NCBI RefSeq assembly: GCF_035918095.1
Contig: NZ_CP109137.1
Coordinates: 6,078,001 to 6,142,000, forward strand
Direction of reading: 5' to 3'
Length of the DNA stretch: 64,000 bases
DNA from: Streptomyces sp. NBC_01750
GTDB taxonomy: Bacteria; Actinomycetota; Actinomycetes; Streptomycetales; Streptomycetaceae
The position numbers were made by a program, and so were the translations under genes. The notes under the pieces are model-generated. The model saw only the letters and a list, made by a program, of their open reading frames with translations, made no database searches and had not been told where the DNA came from. Of the stretch, positions 1 to 12,094 are shown piece after piece. Numbering within the stretch: position 1 is the stretch's first letter; each line of letters opens with the position of its first letter.

Positions 1-716
1 CCGATCCGACCGCCGACGTCGAGGCCTTCGACGCCGCCGCCAAGGCCGCCATCCTCGCCGGGATCGCCTTCCACACCCGCGTACGCCTCGACGACGTCTA
101 CCGCGAGGGCCTGACCGAGGTCACCGCCGCCGACATCGCCTCCGCCAAGCGGATGGGCTGCACGGTCAAGCTCCTCGCCATCTGTGAGCGCGCGGCCGAC
201 GGCCGGTCCGTCACCGCCCGCGTCCACCCGGCGATGATTCCGCTCAGCCACCCGCTCGCCTCCGTCCGAGAGGCGTACAACGCCGTCTTCGTCGAGGCCG
301 AGGCGGCCGGGCAGCTGATGTTCTACGGTCCGGGCGCCGGCGGCGCGCCGACCGCCTCCGCGGTGCTGGGCGACCTCGTTGCCGTCTGCCGCAACAAGCT
401 CGCCGACTCCACCGGTCCTGGCGAGTCCGCGTACACCCAGCTGCCCGTGAGCCCCATGGGCGAGGTGGTGACGCGGTACCACATCAGCCTCGACGTGGCC
501 GACAAGCCTGGCGTACTCGCCCAGGTGGCGACGGTCTTCGCCGAGCACGGCGTATCCATCGATACGGTCCGTCAGCAGGGCAAGGACGGCGAGGCCGACC
601 TCGTCGTCGTCACCCACCGCGCGCCCGACGCCGCCCTCTCGGGGACCGTCGAGGCGCTGCGCAAGCTCGACACCGTGCGCGGTGTCGCCAGCATCATGCG
701 TGTTGAAGGGGAGTAA
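1..716 (+). CDS. hom: Homoserine dehydrogenase, C-terminal part (5' truncated by window edge)
   Basis: NAD(P)H-dependent reduction of aspartate semialdehyde to homoserine, the branch point to threonine and methionine. The frame is open from the window edge (first full codon at base 3) and gives 237 residues. Near the start it has the catalytic-domain signature [15 protein letters not shown] with the conserved Asp and Lys. The last ~80 residues are an ACT domain ([20 protein letters not shown]), the usual site of threonine feedback in actinobacterial Hom. It is followed after 7 bp by thrC, so the two are very probably co-transcribed. The N-terminal NAD-binding domain lies outside the window. 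Confidence 0.95.
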   Translation, partial: DPTADVEAFDAAAKAAILAGIAFHTRVRLDDVYREGLTEVTAADIASAKRMGCTVKLLAICERAADGRSVTARVHPAMIPLSHPLASVREAYNAVFVEAEAAGQLMFYGPGAGGAPTASAVLGDLVAVCRNKLADSTGPGESAYTQLPVSPMGEVVTRYHISLDVADKPGVLAQVATVFAEHGVSIDTVRQQGKDGEADLVVVTHRAPDAALSGTVEALRKLDTVRGVASIMRVEGE

Positions 717-723
717 GGGACCC

Positions 724-1794
724 ATGACGACCAACGGCACCCACCAGTGGCGCGGCATCATCGAGGAGTACCGGGAGCGTCTCCCGGTGACGGACACGAC
801 GCCTGTCGTCACGCTCGGCGAGGGTGGCACGCCGCTCGTCCCGGCGCAGGTCCTCTCCGAGCGCACGGGCTGCGAGGTGTACCTCAAGGTCGAGGGCGCC
901 AACCCCACCGGGTCCTTCAAGGACCGCGGTATGACCATGGCGATCACCAAGGCCAAGGAGGAGGGCGCGCAGGCGGTCATCTGCGCCTCCACCGGCAACA
1001 CCTCCGCCTCGGCCGCCGCCTATGCCGTACGGGCCGGAATGGTCTGCGCCGTCCTGGTGCCCCAGGGCAAGATCGCCCTCGGCAAGATGGGGCAGGCGCT
1101 GGTCTACGGCTCGCGGATCCTGCAGGTCGACGGGAACTTCGACGACTGCCTGAACCTGGCGCGCGGCCTGTCCGAGAACTACCCGGTGGCGCTGGTCAAT
1201 TCGGTCAATCCATTCCGTATCGAGGGCCAGAAGACCGCGTCGTTCGAGATCGTCGACGCGCTCGGCGACGCCCCGGACATCCACGTGCTGCCCGTCGGCA
1301 ACGCCGGCAACATCACCGCGTACTGGAAGGGGTACAAGGAGTACGCCGCGGACAGGATGTCCACGCGCACTCCCCGGATGTGGGGCTTCCAGGCCTCCGG
1401 TTCGGCGCCGATCGTGCGCGGCGAGATCGTCAAGGACCCGTCGACCATCGCCACCGCGATCCGGATCGGCAATCCGGCCTCCTGGCAGTACGCGCTCGCC
1501 GCGCGGGACGAGTCGGGCGGTTTCATCGACGAGGTGACGGACCGTGAGATCCTGCGCGCCTACCGGCTGTTGGCCTCGCAGGAGGGCGTCTTCGTGGAGC
1601 CCGCGTCGGCCGCCTCCGTGGCCGGTCTGCTGAAGGCCGCCGAGCAGGGCAAGGTCGACCCGGGCCAGAAAATCGTCTGCACGGTCACCGGAAACGGACT
1701 CAAGGATCCGGACTGGGCGGTCGCCGGAGCGCCCCAGCCGGTCACCGTGCCGGTCGACGCGGCCGCGGCCGCGGAGCAGCTCGGTCTTGCGTAA
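724..1794 (+). CDS. thrC: Threonine synthase
   Basis: PLP enzyme converting O-phosphohomoserine to threonine. The product is 356 residues, normal for the short bacterial form. The PLP lysine is K66 in the motif [11 protein letters not shown], and a glycine-rich phosphate-binding loop ([14 protein letters not shown]) follows near residue 195. I chose ATG 724 rather than an in-frame start at 682, because the latter lies deep inside hom and 724 has GGGGAGTAAGGG just upstream. It sits in the hom-thrC-thrB order typical of Streptomyces, though thrB follows only after an unusually long 405-bp spacer. Confidence 0.97.
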   Translation: MTTNGTHQWRGIIEEYRERLPVTDTTPVVTLGEGGTPLVPAQVLSERTGCEVYLKVEGANPTGSFKDRGMTMAITKAKEEGAQAVICASTGNTSASAAAYAVRAGMVCAVLVPQGKIALGKMGQALVYGSRILQVDGNFDDCLNLARGLSENYPVALVNSVNPFRIEGQKTASFEIVDALGDAPDIHVLPVGNAGNITAYWKGYKEYAADRMSTRTPRMWGFQASGSAPIVRGEIVKDPSTIATAIRIGNPASWQYALAARDESGGFIDEVTDREILRAYRLLASQEGVFVEPASAASVAGLLKAAEQGKVDPGQKIVCTVTGNGLKDPDWAVAGAPQPVTVPVDAAAAAEQLGLA

Positions 1795-2199
1795 GGCCTC
1801 CGCGCAGGGCACTGTGCGGAGGGCACTGCGCTGAGAGCCCTGCGCGGGAAGCCCCGCCCAGAGCCCCGAGCGAACGTCGCGGTAAGGCTCCGGGTACTCG
1901 GGTAATGCTCTGGGTAAAGGTCTGGCATAGGGCTCTGCCGCAGAGCCCCGCCCTGCCTTCCCGGGGCGCACCTGAGAAAGCATGGCAAGCCGGACAACGG
2001 TGTACGTAGGGGCACAGGAGACTTACGACACGCATCGTGCGCCTCCCGTGCGCCCTATGTCGCCACTCAGCCATCCTTCGCTACGCTGTACCTGATCCCG
2101 CCCCGCCGCATATGCCGCGGTGTTGTTGCCGTTACGGCCCACGGGTGTTCGTAACTCTCGAAAAATCTCGCAGTCAGAACCAAGGAGTGTCATCGAGCG
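1795..2199 (+). other. thrC-thrB spacer with degenerate short repeats; thrB leader
   Basis: A 405-bp stretch with no convincing gene. Bases ~1797-1965 are a patchwork of short degenerate repeats built on GGGCACTGNGC, GAGCCCNG and GCTCNGGGTAA, repeated at ~15-25 bp intervals with partial dyad symmetry. The part from ~2000 to 2190 is less GC-rich and probably carries the thrB promoter and ribosome binding site (AAGGAG, an unusually long 12 bases before the ATG). Long overlapping minus-strand frames here are shadows without coding character. Function is unknown; hairpin-type processing or termination between thrC and thrB is possible. Confidence 0.4.
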
Positions 2200-3117
2200 A
2201 TGGCCGGTCCAGCGTTCCGCGCCGCCGCCGTCCGAGTGCGCGTCCCCGCCACCAGCGCCAATCTCGGCCCGGGCTTCGATGCCCTCGGGCTGTCCCTTGG
2301 GCTGTATGACGACGTGGTCGTCCGGGTCGCGGACTCCGGTCTGCACATCGACATCGCGGGTGAGGGCGCCACGACGCTTCCCCGCGACGAAAGCCATCTG
2401 CTCGTACGTTCCCTGCGTACGGCCTTCGACCTGCTCGGCGGACAGCCGCGCGGCCTCGAGGTCGTCTGCGCCAACCGCATCCCGCACGGGCGCGGTCTGG
2501 GCTCGTCGTCGGCAGCCATCTGCGCCGGCATCGTCGCCGCCCGCGCCGTGACCATAGGCGGCGACGCCAGGCTCGACGACGAGGCGCTGCTCGAACTCGC
2601 CACCGAGATCGAGGGGCATCCCGACAATGTCGCCGCGTGTCTGCTCGGCGGCTTCACGCTCGCCTGGACCGACGGCGGAGCGGCGCGCGCCATCAGGATG
2701 GATCCTTCCGATTCCGTCGTTCCGGTGGTTTTCGTCCCTGGCAAGCCGGTGCTTACCGAGACGGCGCGCGGGCTGCTTCCGCGCAGCGTCCCCCATGTGG
2801 ACGCAGCCGCCAACGCGGGCCGCGCCGCCCTCCTCGTCGAGGCGCTGACCAGGCGCCCCGAGCTGCTGCTGCCCGCCACGGAGGACCGGCTCCACCAGGA
2901 GTACCGCGCCCCGGCGATGCCGCAGAGCGTGGAACTGGTCAACCGACTGCGCGCCGACGGCGTCCCTGCGGTCATCTCCGGCGCCGGCCCGACGGTGCTC
3001 GCGCTGACCGAGGACGGTGTGGCCGACAAGGTCGCACGGCTGGCGGGCGAGGGGTGGGCGGCCAACCGGCTCACCTTCGACGTCGCGGGAGCGAGTGTTC
3101 TGCCGCTCGCCCCGTAG
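2200..3117 (+). CDS. thrB: Homoserine kinase
   Basis: GHMP-family kinase phosphorylating homoserine to O-phosphohomoserine, the substrate of ThrC. The 305-residue product has the N-terminal PATSANLGPGFDALGL motif, the glycine/serine-rich ATP loop PHGRGLGSSSAAICAG around residues 95-110, and the C-terminal GHMP motif AVISGAGPTVLAL. ATG 2200 fits the family N-terminus. The Shine-Dalgarno AAGGAG lies rather far upstream, so translation may be weak. It is the last gene of the threonine cluster; rho follows with its own leader. Confidence 0.97.
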   Translation: MAGPAFRAAAVRVRVPATSANLGPGFDALGLSLGLYDDVVVRVADSGLHIDIAGEGATTLPRDESHLLVRSLRTAFDLLGGQPRGLEVVCANRIPHGRGLGSSSAAICAGIVAARAVTIGGDARLDDEALLELATEIEGHPDNVAACLLGGFTLAWTDGGAARAIRMDPSDSVVPVVFVPGKPVLTETARGLLPRSVPHVDAAANAGRAALLVEALTRRPELLLPATEDRLHQEYRAPAMPQSVELVNRLRADGVPAVISGAGPTVLALTEDGVADKVARLAGEGWAANRLTFDVAGASVLPLAP

Positions 3118-3502
3118 CGACACCAAGATTGCCGGTGATGGAGAGGGGGAATGTTTGTTGGAGCCGGTAGTGTTAACCTCAAGTCTGCACCCGACGTTTT
3201 TGTGGCGCGGTGCTTAGCGTCCCCATTCGGGACCAACATTCTTCCGGGAGCCTCCCCGACTGCCTGAGCAGCCTGCCTGAGCAGCTTCGAGCACGCTCCG
3301 GAAACGGCACGAAACCCCTCGCTTTTCCAGGAGTGGGCCGAGCAGGGGGAACCTCGGGCCGGGTTTTGCACGTATATCTCTCCGCCGTTAATTGCCGGCG
3401 GGACCACCGCTCCGACACGGTCCGCAAGCCAGGACCGCCGTCGGACAGCACAACCGGTCGCCGAGCCAGAAGGCCGACGTCCGCTCCAGGGAAGGACCCT
3501 TC
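3118..3502 (+). promoter_or_regulatory. rho leader region with a candidate sigma-R-like promoter
   Basis: A 385-bp non-coding leader before rho. At 3148-3174 it contains GGAAT, 19 bases, then GTT, the spacing variant of the Streptomyces sigma-R consensus (GGAAT-N18/19-GTT), followed by an AT-richer TTAACCTC. Further down are several T-runs and small dyads (for example around 3230-3300). Long leaders are common for rho genes because of autogenous control. No small gene with convincing coding bias was found. The sigma-R assignment rests only on the two short boxes and could be chance. Confidence 0.35.
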
Positions 3503-5548
<2,046 letters not shown>

Positions 5549-5563
5549 CGTTCCTTCGCAGTG

Positions 5564-5605
5564 AACGAGACCGCCCCGGCACGGAAGTGACGGGGCGGTC
5601 TCGTT
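5564..5605 (+). terminator. Intrinsic terminator after rho
   Basis: Perfect 15-bp inverted repeat (AACGAGACCGCCCCG, 5564-5578, with its complement at 5591-5605), 12-nt loop, ending in TCGTTTTC. It starts 15 bases after the rho stop codon. Confidence 0.85.
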
Positions 5606-5816
5606 TTCACGTACGCCCCACCAGCCGCTGGTCAACGCGCAGTTGACGGGCGTAGCATGTCCTGGTTACTGGTGGGGGGGAATTCCGCCGCAGTACCGAG
5701 AGAGGCCGGGGGGCCTCGGATCCGGACTGCCCTGTTACTCGTCAGCCCCACCGCTACCCGTTTGTCTTCCGGTGGTGCGCCGTGCGCTCCGCCGGTTCAA
5801 CCCGAGGGGTTACCGA

Positions 5817-7613
5817 GTGCAGATTCGCACCCGTGGTGGTCGGCACAAGCGCCGAATGAGAATCGCGGTCCCGGCCGCCGCCGCAGTCATCGCATTGGTC
5901 GGTACCGGCGTCGCCATGTCCGGCTCCCAGGCCGCCGAGGCCGGTCAGCAGCCGAAGATCAGCTACGACGCGACGAAGCCCACGGCGCCGTCCACCAAGG
6001 AACTGCGCGAGCGCGTCATCGACGCCATGGTGGCCGACGCCCGCGACACCAAGGCGCCCCGTGAGGCCGCGACCAACGCTCCGACGCGTGACCCGAGGAT
6101 CATCGGCGGCAGCGAGACGACCATCTCCACCGCGCCGTGGATGGCCCAGGTCCACTACACGGACGACATGGGCACCCCTGACGACACCACCGACGACCTG
6201 GGCTACTTCTGCGGTGGTGTGGTGATCGCCCCGACGAAGGTCGCCACGGCGGCGCACTGCGTCAAGGGCCGCAAGTTCTACCAGGGCGGCGCCATCATCA
6301 CCGGCACCGACCAGCTCCCCACGCAGGACACCGCCGGCAACTGGGACTTCCACGGCGGCAAGCTCGTCGGGGCGTACCGGCAGTGGAACCACCCGGGATA
6401 CAGCAGCGCCACCATCGACAACGACGTGGCCGTCCTGACGCTGACCGAGCCGGTCGCCGTCAAGCCGCTGAAGATCGTGCAGCCCACCGACTCGGCGGTC
6501 TACACGCCGGGTACGGACGCGAAGGTGTACGGCTGGGGCCGCACCAGCTCCACCGAGCCCGGCATCTCGCAGACGCTCAAGACGGCCGACGCGGACATCA
6601 ACTCCAACAGCACCTGCAGCGCCGCCTACCCCGGCGGATTCATCGCCGGCCACATGGTCTGTGCCGGCGCTCCGCCGACCGGCTCCGACGCGACCTCCGA
6701 GACCGCGTGCAACGGCGACTCCGGCGGCCCGCTGGTGGCCGGCGGCAAGCTCGTCGGCCTGGTGTCCTGGGGCGATGTGAACTGCTCGGCCGCGGGCAAG
6801 TACACGGTCTACGCGAAGGTGTCCACGTACTCCGCGCAGATCCAGTCGCGGGCGGACGACACCAACTGGAACAACGACCACACGGCCGACCTGCTGGCCC
6901 GCCGCGCCTCGGACAGCACGCTCTTCGGCTGGACCTCGAAGGTGACCGGCCTCACACGCACGTTCAACCACGGCAACTTCGGCGGCATCAACCTGATGGC
7001 GCAGAACGACCTGAACCGCGACGACTTCGGCGACATGCTGTACCGCGTCAGCAACGGCGACGTGTTCTGGGACCACTACAACCCGGCTCTCGACGAGTGG
7101 GAGTCCAAGCTGGTCGCCAAGGCCTGGGGCTCGTACAAGCAGATCCTGACGCCCGGCGATGTCACCGGCGACGACCTGCCCGACATGCTGGCGGTCAACT
7201 CCGCGGGCAAGCTCTACATCTACCCGGGCAAGGGCAACGGCGGCTTCGCCGCGCCGGTCCTGGTCGGCAGCGGCTGGGGCCAGTACGGCATGGTCCGCGG
7301 TCACGGTGACTTCACCGGCGACGGCAACGCCGACCTCCTCGCGCGTGCCTCCGACGGGCAGACGTACCTCTACAAGGGCACCGGCAACGTCTCCGCCGCC
7401 TTCGCGCCGCGGGTGCTGGTGGGCGCCTTCAGCAGCATGAACGCCCTTGTCACCACAGGTGACGTGAACAGCGACGGCAACGCCGACCTGCTCGCCCGTG
7501 ACACCACCGGCAAGCTCTGGCTCTACCCCGGTAACGGAAAGTCCACGGGTGGGATCTTCGCCACACGTGTCGCCTTCGGTACCGGCTGGCAGGCGTACAA
7601 CCTCTTCGGCTAA
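5817..7613 (+). CDS. Secreted trypsin-like serine protease with C-terminal FG-GAP/VCBS-type repeats
   Basis: The 598-residue product from GTG 5817 (preceded by GAGGGG) begins with an Arg/Lys-rich n-region and a hydrophobic stretch ending SQAAEA, a signal peptide. A propeptide of ~60 residues leads to the activation site R-IIGG (I95), then a chymotrypsin-fold domain with the full triad: H147 in TAAHC, D203 in DNDVAVL and S302 in CNGDSGGPL. From ~345 to the end are repeated units of the form G-D-x-T/N-G/S-D-x-x-x-D-L/M-L, the FG-GAP/VCBS propeller type, ending in a compact domain. Upstream in-frame codons to 5643 are probably untranslated. It is a single-gene unit; substrate unknown. Confidence 0.9.
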   Translation: MQIRTRGGRHKRRMRIAVPAAAAVIALVGTGVAMSGSQAAEAGQQPKISYDATKPTAPSTKELRERVIDAMVADARDTKAPREAATNAPTRDPRIIGGSETTISTAPWMAQVHYTDDMGTPDDTTDDLGYFCGGVVIAPTKVATAAHCVKGRKFYQGGAIITGTDQLPTQDTAGNWDFHGGKLVGAYRQWNHPGYSSATIDNDVAVLTLTEPVAVKPLKIVQPTDSAVYTPGTDAKVYGWGRTSSTEPGISQTLKTADADINSNSTCSAAYPGGFIAGHMVCAGAPPTGSDATSETACNGDSGGPLVAGGKLVGLVSWGDVNCSAAGKYTVYAKVSTYSAQIQSRADDTNWNNDHTADLLARRASDSTLFGWTSKVTGLTRTFNHGNFGGINLMAQNDLNRDDFGDMLYRVSNGDVFWDHYNPALDEWESKLVAKAWGSYKQILTPGDVTGDDLPDMLAVNSAGKLYIYPGKGNGGFAAPVLVGSGWGQYGMVRGHGDFTGDGNADLLARASDGQTYLYKGTGNVSAAFAPRVLVGAFSSMNALVTTGDVNSDGNADLLARDTTGKLWLYPGNGKSTGGIFATRVAFGTGWQAYNLFG

Positions 7614-7636
7614 AGCCCCAGCGCACACGCCGACTT

Positions 7637-7665
7637 GTGCCCACCGCGCAGTGCGCGGTGGGCAC
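7637..7665 (+). terminator. Terminator after the protease gene
   Basis: Perfect 13-bp dyad (GTGCCCACCGCGC / GCGCGGTGGGCAC) with a 3-nt loop, 24 bases past the stop codon, followed by a short mixed T-containing tract (GTTTCTC). Confidence 0.8.
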
Positions 7666-7797
7666 CAGGCGTTTCTCAGGGGGCTCTCGGGCTCCTGTGC
7701 AACCCTTCATGGTGCTTCACCGTCTGACCAAGTGCCGACAAACCGCGCCTGAACACCACGGCAGGGGGTAGCGGGACCATAGAGAGCCGAGGAGAGC

Positions 7798-8916
7798 ATG
7801 GGCGAGCAGAGCAGCACCGGAAGCCGAATACGCAGCCGCGGCAAGCGCCGTAAGCAGCCCAGCGGGGGCCGCCGGGCGCTGACCATCGCCGCGTGGTCCG
7901 CCGCGGGTCTGGTGCTGGTCGGTGGTTCCGGCCTCGGTTACGTCTACTTCAAGCTCAACGGCAACATCCAGGGCGTCGACATCAATGCCGCACTCGGCAC
8001 CGACCGCCCCGAGAACGTCGACAACGGCTCCATGGACATTCTGGTCCTGGGCTCCGACTCCCGCTCCGGCGCGAACGCCGAGTACGGCGTCGACGAGGGC
8101 GCCGCCCGTTCCGACACCGCGATGATGGTGCACGTCTACGAGGGCCACAAGAAGGCCAGTGTCGTCTCCATCCCGCGCGACACCCTTGTCGAGCGACCGC
8201 GGTGTGCCGGCGAGAAGGGCTCATCCGCATCCGCATCCGTCTCCGGCGCGAAGCGCGCCATGTTCAACACCGCGTACGAGGTCGGCGGTCCGGCCTGCGC
8301 GGTGAAGACCGTCGAGAAGATGTCCGGCATCCGCATGGACCACTACGTCGAGGTCGACTTCACCGGCTTCAAGAAGCTCATCGACGAGCTGGGCGGCGTG
8401 GAGATCACCACCACCAAGCCGATCGACGACTCCAAGAGCCATCTGCACCTGAAGCCCGGGACGCACACCCTCAACGGGGAGAAGTCGCTCGGTCTCGTAC
8501 GGACCCGCAAGAGCGTCGGCGACGGCAGCGACCTCGGCCGGATACAGCTCCAGCAGGCGTTCATGAAGGCGTTCATCAATCAGGTCAGGAACGTCGGCGT
8601 CTTCACCAACCCGAAGAAGCTCTACGACGTCGCCGACACCGGCACCAAGGCGATCACGCCCGATTCCGAGCTCGACTCCGTCAAGGAGCTGATGAGCTTC
8701 GCCAAGGGGCTCAGCGGTCTCGGCCCCCAGGACGTGCACATGATCACGATGCCGGTGGAGTACGACCCCGCCGACCCCAACCGCGTGATCCCGATCAAGA
8801 CGGCCTCCCGGCAGGTCTGGACCGCGCTCAAGCAGGACAGGCCCATCCCCGCCTCCGCCGTCAAGGACTCCGCCGGCGACAAGGGCGCTGCCGGCTCCCT
8901 CGTGCAGAGCCGCTGA
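7798..8916 (+). CDS. LCP (LytR-CpsA-Psr) family cell-wall glycopolymer ligase
   Basis: LCP proteins transfer lipid-linked anionic polymers to peptidoglycan outside the membrane. The 372-residue product from ATG 7798 (GGAGAG upstream) has a basic cytoplasmic tail of ~27 residues, one transmembrane segment (~28-50), then an LCP domain. It shows the family motifs LVLGSDSR, the Arg/Asp pair in RSDTAMMVHV, SIPRDTLV and a later LVRTRKSVGDGSDLGRIQLQQ. The C-terminus is a short charged tail. It is transcribed alone. The TagO/WecA-like gene at 14.3 kb could supply the polymer linkage unit, but that link is inference. Confidence 0.93.
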   Translation: MGEQSSTGSRIRSRGKRRKQPSGGRRALTIAAWSAAGLVLVGGSGLGYVYFKLNGNIQGVDINAALGTDRPENVDNGSMDILVLGSDSRSGANAEYGVDEGAARSDTAMMVHVYEGHKKASVVSIPRDTLVERPRCAGEKGSSASASVSGAKRAMFNTAYEVGGPACAVKTVEKMSGIRMDHYVEVDFTGFKKLIDELGGVEITTTKPIDDSKSHLHLKPGTHTLNGEKSLGLVRTRKSVGDGSDLGRIQLQQAFMKAFINQVRNVGVFTNPKKLYDVADTGTKAITPDSELDSVKELMSFAKGLSGLGPQDVHMITMPVEYDPADPNRVIPIKTASRQVWTALKQDRPIPASAVKDSAGDKGAAGSLVQSR

Positions 8917-8925
8917 GCGCGGCAG

Positions 8926-8951
8926 GGAATACCTCCGGCCCGACCCCGGTT
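8926..8951 (+). promoter_or_regulatory. Candidate sigma-R promoter for rpmE
   Basis: GGAAT at 8926-8930, exactly 18 bases, then GTT at 8949-8951: a perfect match to the sigma-R (thiol-oxidative stress) consensus GGAAT-N18-GTT. It lies about 105 bases before the rpmE start. rpmE is, from memory of published S. coelicolor work, a member of the sigma-R regulon, which supports the call. Confidence 0.65.
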
Positions 8952-9055
8952 TTGGGAGATACGGCCGGTCCTGGCAGACTGGTACGTCGGCCCCGGTTCA
9001 CGTACGAGCAATCCGCGTGTACGACCCGGTGCCCTCCCGAAACTAGGAGACACCC

Positions 9056-9280
9056 TTGAAGCGCGACATCCACCCCCAGTACGTCGAGACCCAGGTCAGC
9101 TGTACCTGTGGCGCGTCGTTCACCACCCGTAGCACCATCGAGTCCGGCAACGTCCGTGCCGAGGTCTGCTCCGAGTGCCACCCGTTCTACACGGGCAAGC
9201 AGAAGATCCTCGACACCGGTGGCCGTGTGGCCCGCTTCGAGGCCCGCTTCGGCAAGGCTGCCGGCTCCGCCAAGAAGTAG
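9056..9280 (+). CDS. rpmE: Ribosomal protein L31, zinc-binding type
   Basis: Large-subunit protein at the inter-subunit bridge. The 74-residue product from TTG 9056 (TAGGAGA upstream) starts MKRDIHPQY and keeps four cysteines, C16, C18, C37 and C40 (CTC...CSEC), so it is the zinc-containing C+ paralogue rather than the zinc-free form induced under Zur control. A GTT-containing -10 element of sigma-R type precedes it. It is followed by a strong terminator and then prfA. Confidence 0.97.
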   Translation: MKRDIHPQYVETQVSCTCGASFTTRSTIESGNVRAEVCSECHPFYTGKQKILDTGGRVARFEARFGKAAGSAKK

Positions 9281-9289
9281 CGAGCCACT

Positions 9290-9335
9290 GCGCCGGCCCT
9301 TGGCCGCCCCTGCTCGGGGTGGCCGAGGCCGGCGC
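9290..9335 (+). terminator. Terminator between rpmE and prfA
   Basis: A 9-bp perfect outer stem (GCGCCGGCC / GGCCGGCGC) encloses a second stem (TGGCCGCCCC paired with GGGGTGGCCG, two G-U wobbles) and a small loop, followed by TTTGT. It starts 10 bases after the rpmE stop. Confidence 0.8.
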
Positions 9336-9394
9336 TTTGTCCATTCTGAGCAGCAATCCTTTCGTGTACTCGCGTACAAAACCAGGAGCACCCG

Positions 9395-10474
<1,080 letters not shown>

Positions 10475-10508
10475 GCCCAGTACACCGCCCCAGCCCCGGA
10501 GGACCAGC

Positions 10509-11390
10509 GTGCAGCTAACTCCCGGGGGACGACCCCCGTCCCCCCGTTCTGTGCTGCTTGCCGAGGTGGCCCAGGCCACCCAGCGGCTGGCCGACGCCGG
10601 CGTGCCCTCGCCGCGCTTCGACGCGGAGGAGCTCGCCGCGTTCGTGCACGGCGTGAAGCGGGGAGAGCTGCACAACGTCAAGGACACGGACTTCGACGCC
10701 CGTTACTGGGAGGCGGTCGCCCGCCGCGAGGCCCGTGAGCCGCTCCAGCACATCACCGGACGCGCCTTCTTCCGCTTCCTCGAACTGCAGGTCGGCCCGG
10801 GCGTCTTCGTACCGCGCCCGGAGACCGAGTCGGTCGTCGGCTGGGCCATAGACGCCGTACGGGCCATGGATGTCGTCGAGCCGCTCATCGTCGATCTGTG
10901 TACGGGCTCCGGGGCCATCGCGCTCGCCATGGCGCAGGAGGTGCCGCGCTCGCGCGTGCACGGTGTGGAGCTCTCCGAGGACGCGCTGCGGTGGACCCGC
11001 AAGAACGCCGAGGGCTCCCGCGTCACCGTGCACCAGGGCGACGCGCTGACCGCTCTGCCGGAGCTCGACGGCCAGGTCGACCTGGTCATCTCCAACCCGC
11101 CGTACATCCCGCTCACCGAGTGGGAGTATGTCGCGCCCGAGGCCCGTGACCACGACCCGGGCATGGCGCTCTTCTCCGGCGAGGACGGCCTGGACACCAT
11201 CCGCGGTATCGAGCGGACCGCTCACCGGCTGCTGCGGCCCGGCGGCCTGGTGGTCATCGAGCACGCCGACACCCAGGGCGGCCAAGTGCCGTGGATCTTC
11301 AACGAGGAGGCCGGATGGGCGGACGCGGCCGACCATCCCGACCTGAACCGGCGGCCGCGCTTCGCGACCGCACGCAAGGCCATGCCGTGA
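10509..11390 (+). CDS. prmC: Release factor glutamine N5-methyltransferase (HemK family)
   Basis: S-adenosylmethionine-dependent methylation of the GGQ glutamine of release factors. The product from GTG 10509 (CGGAGGA upstream) is 293 residues. The N-terminal helical substrate domain is followed by the SAM-binding motif VDLCTGSGAIALAMA and the active-site NPPY at 196-199. Extending to the in-frame ATG at 10431 would overlap prfA without reason. It lies directly downstream of its substrate gene and upstream of sua5. Confidence 0.95.
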   Translation: MQLTPGGRPPSPRSVLLAEVAQATQRLADAGVPSPRFDAEELAAFVHGVKRGELHNVKDTDFDARYWEAVARREAREPLQHITGRAFFRFLELQVGPGVFVPRPETESVVGWAIDAVRAMDVVEPLIVDLCTGSGAIALAMAQEVPRSRVHGVELSEDALRWTRKNAEGSRVTVHQGDALTALPELDGQVDLVISNPPYIPLTEWEYVAPEARDHDPGMALFSGEDGLDTIRGIERTAHRLLRPGGLVVIEHADTQGGQVPWIFNEEAGWADAADHPDLNRRPRFATARKAMP

Positions 11391-11446
11391 CCGGCAATCC
11401 TGACCCGCAGCATCATCTCCAGACCCTGTCCGAGGAGGGCCGTTAA

Positions 11447-12094
11447 ATGGCACGGCGATACGACTGCAACGACGCGACCGACCGTACGACTGGTCTGCGT
11501 GAAGCCGCGTCGGCCGTTCGCCGCGGCGAGCTTGTCGTGCTGCCCACCGACACCGTGTACGGGATCGGTGCGGACGCCTTCGGTTCCGAGGCAGTCTCCG
11601 ACCTGCTGGCGGCCAAGGGGCGCGGCCGCAATATGCCCACCCCTGTCCTCATCGGCTCCCCGAACACCCTGCACGGCCTGGTCACCGACTTCTCCGAGCA
11701 GGCCTGGGAGCTGGTCGACGCCTTCTGGCCGGGCGCGCTGACCCTCGTCACCAAGCACCAGCCCTCGCTGCAGTGGGACCTGGGCGACACCCGGGGCACC
11801 GTCGCGATCCGGATGCCGCTGCACCCGGTCGCGATCGAGCTGCTCACCGAGGTCGGCCCGATGGCCGTCTCCAGCGCCAACCTCACCGGACATCCGGCGC
11901 CGGAGGACTGTGACGCCGCGCAGGAGATGCTCGGCGACTCGGTCTCGGTCTACCTGGACGGCGGCCCGACGCCGGGCATCGTCCCGTCCTCGATCGTCGA
12001 CGTCACCGGCAAGGTCCCGGTCCTGCTGCGCGAGGGGGCGCTCTCACCGGACGAGCTGCGCAAGGTCGTACCCGACCTCGAGGTGGCCAATTGA
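11447..12094 (+). CDS. L-threonylcarbamoyladenylate synthase (Sua5/YrdC/TsaC)
   Basis: Makes threonylcarbamoyl-AMP from threonine, bicarbonate and ATP for tRNA t6A37. The 215-residue product is the short YrdC-domain form with little beyond the catalytic domain. Recognisable features are LPTDTVYGIGADAF near the N-terminus, the K-x-R-type region KGRGRNMPTPVLIG, and the AVSSANLTGHPAPEDCD motif. ATG 11447 has GAGGAGG upstream. Its stop codon overlaps the TTG start of the next gene, implying translational coupling. Confidence 0.93.
   Translation: MARRYDCNDATDRTTGLREAASAVRRGELVVLPTDTVYGIGADAFGSEAVSDLLAAKGRGRNMPTPVLIGSPNTLHGLVTDFSEQAWELVDAFWPGALTLVTKHQPSLQWDLGDTRGTVAIRMPLHPVAIELLTEVGPMAVSSANLTGHPAPEDCDAAQEMLGDSVSVYLDGGPTPGIVPSSIVDVTGKVPVLLREGALSPDELRKVVPDLEVAN

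Noticed and set aside
694..1983. Minus-strand 429-codon frame opposite thrC
   Set aside because: thrC on the plus strand is unambiguous; the antisense product is Arg/Gly/Asp-rich without domains.
5643..5816. Longer N-terminus for the secreted protease from 5643
   Set aside because: The extra 58 residues do not form a signal peptide, and GTG 5817 with GAGGGG directly precedes a proper signal sequence.
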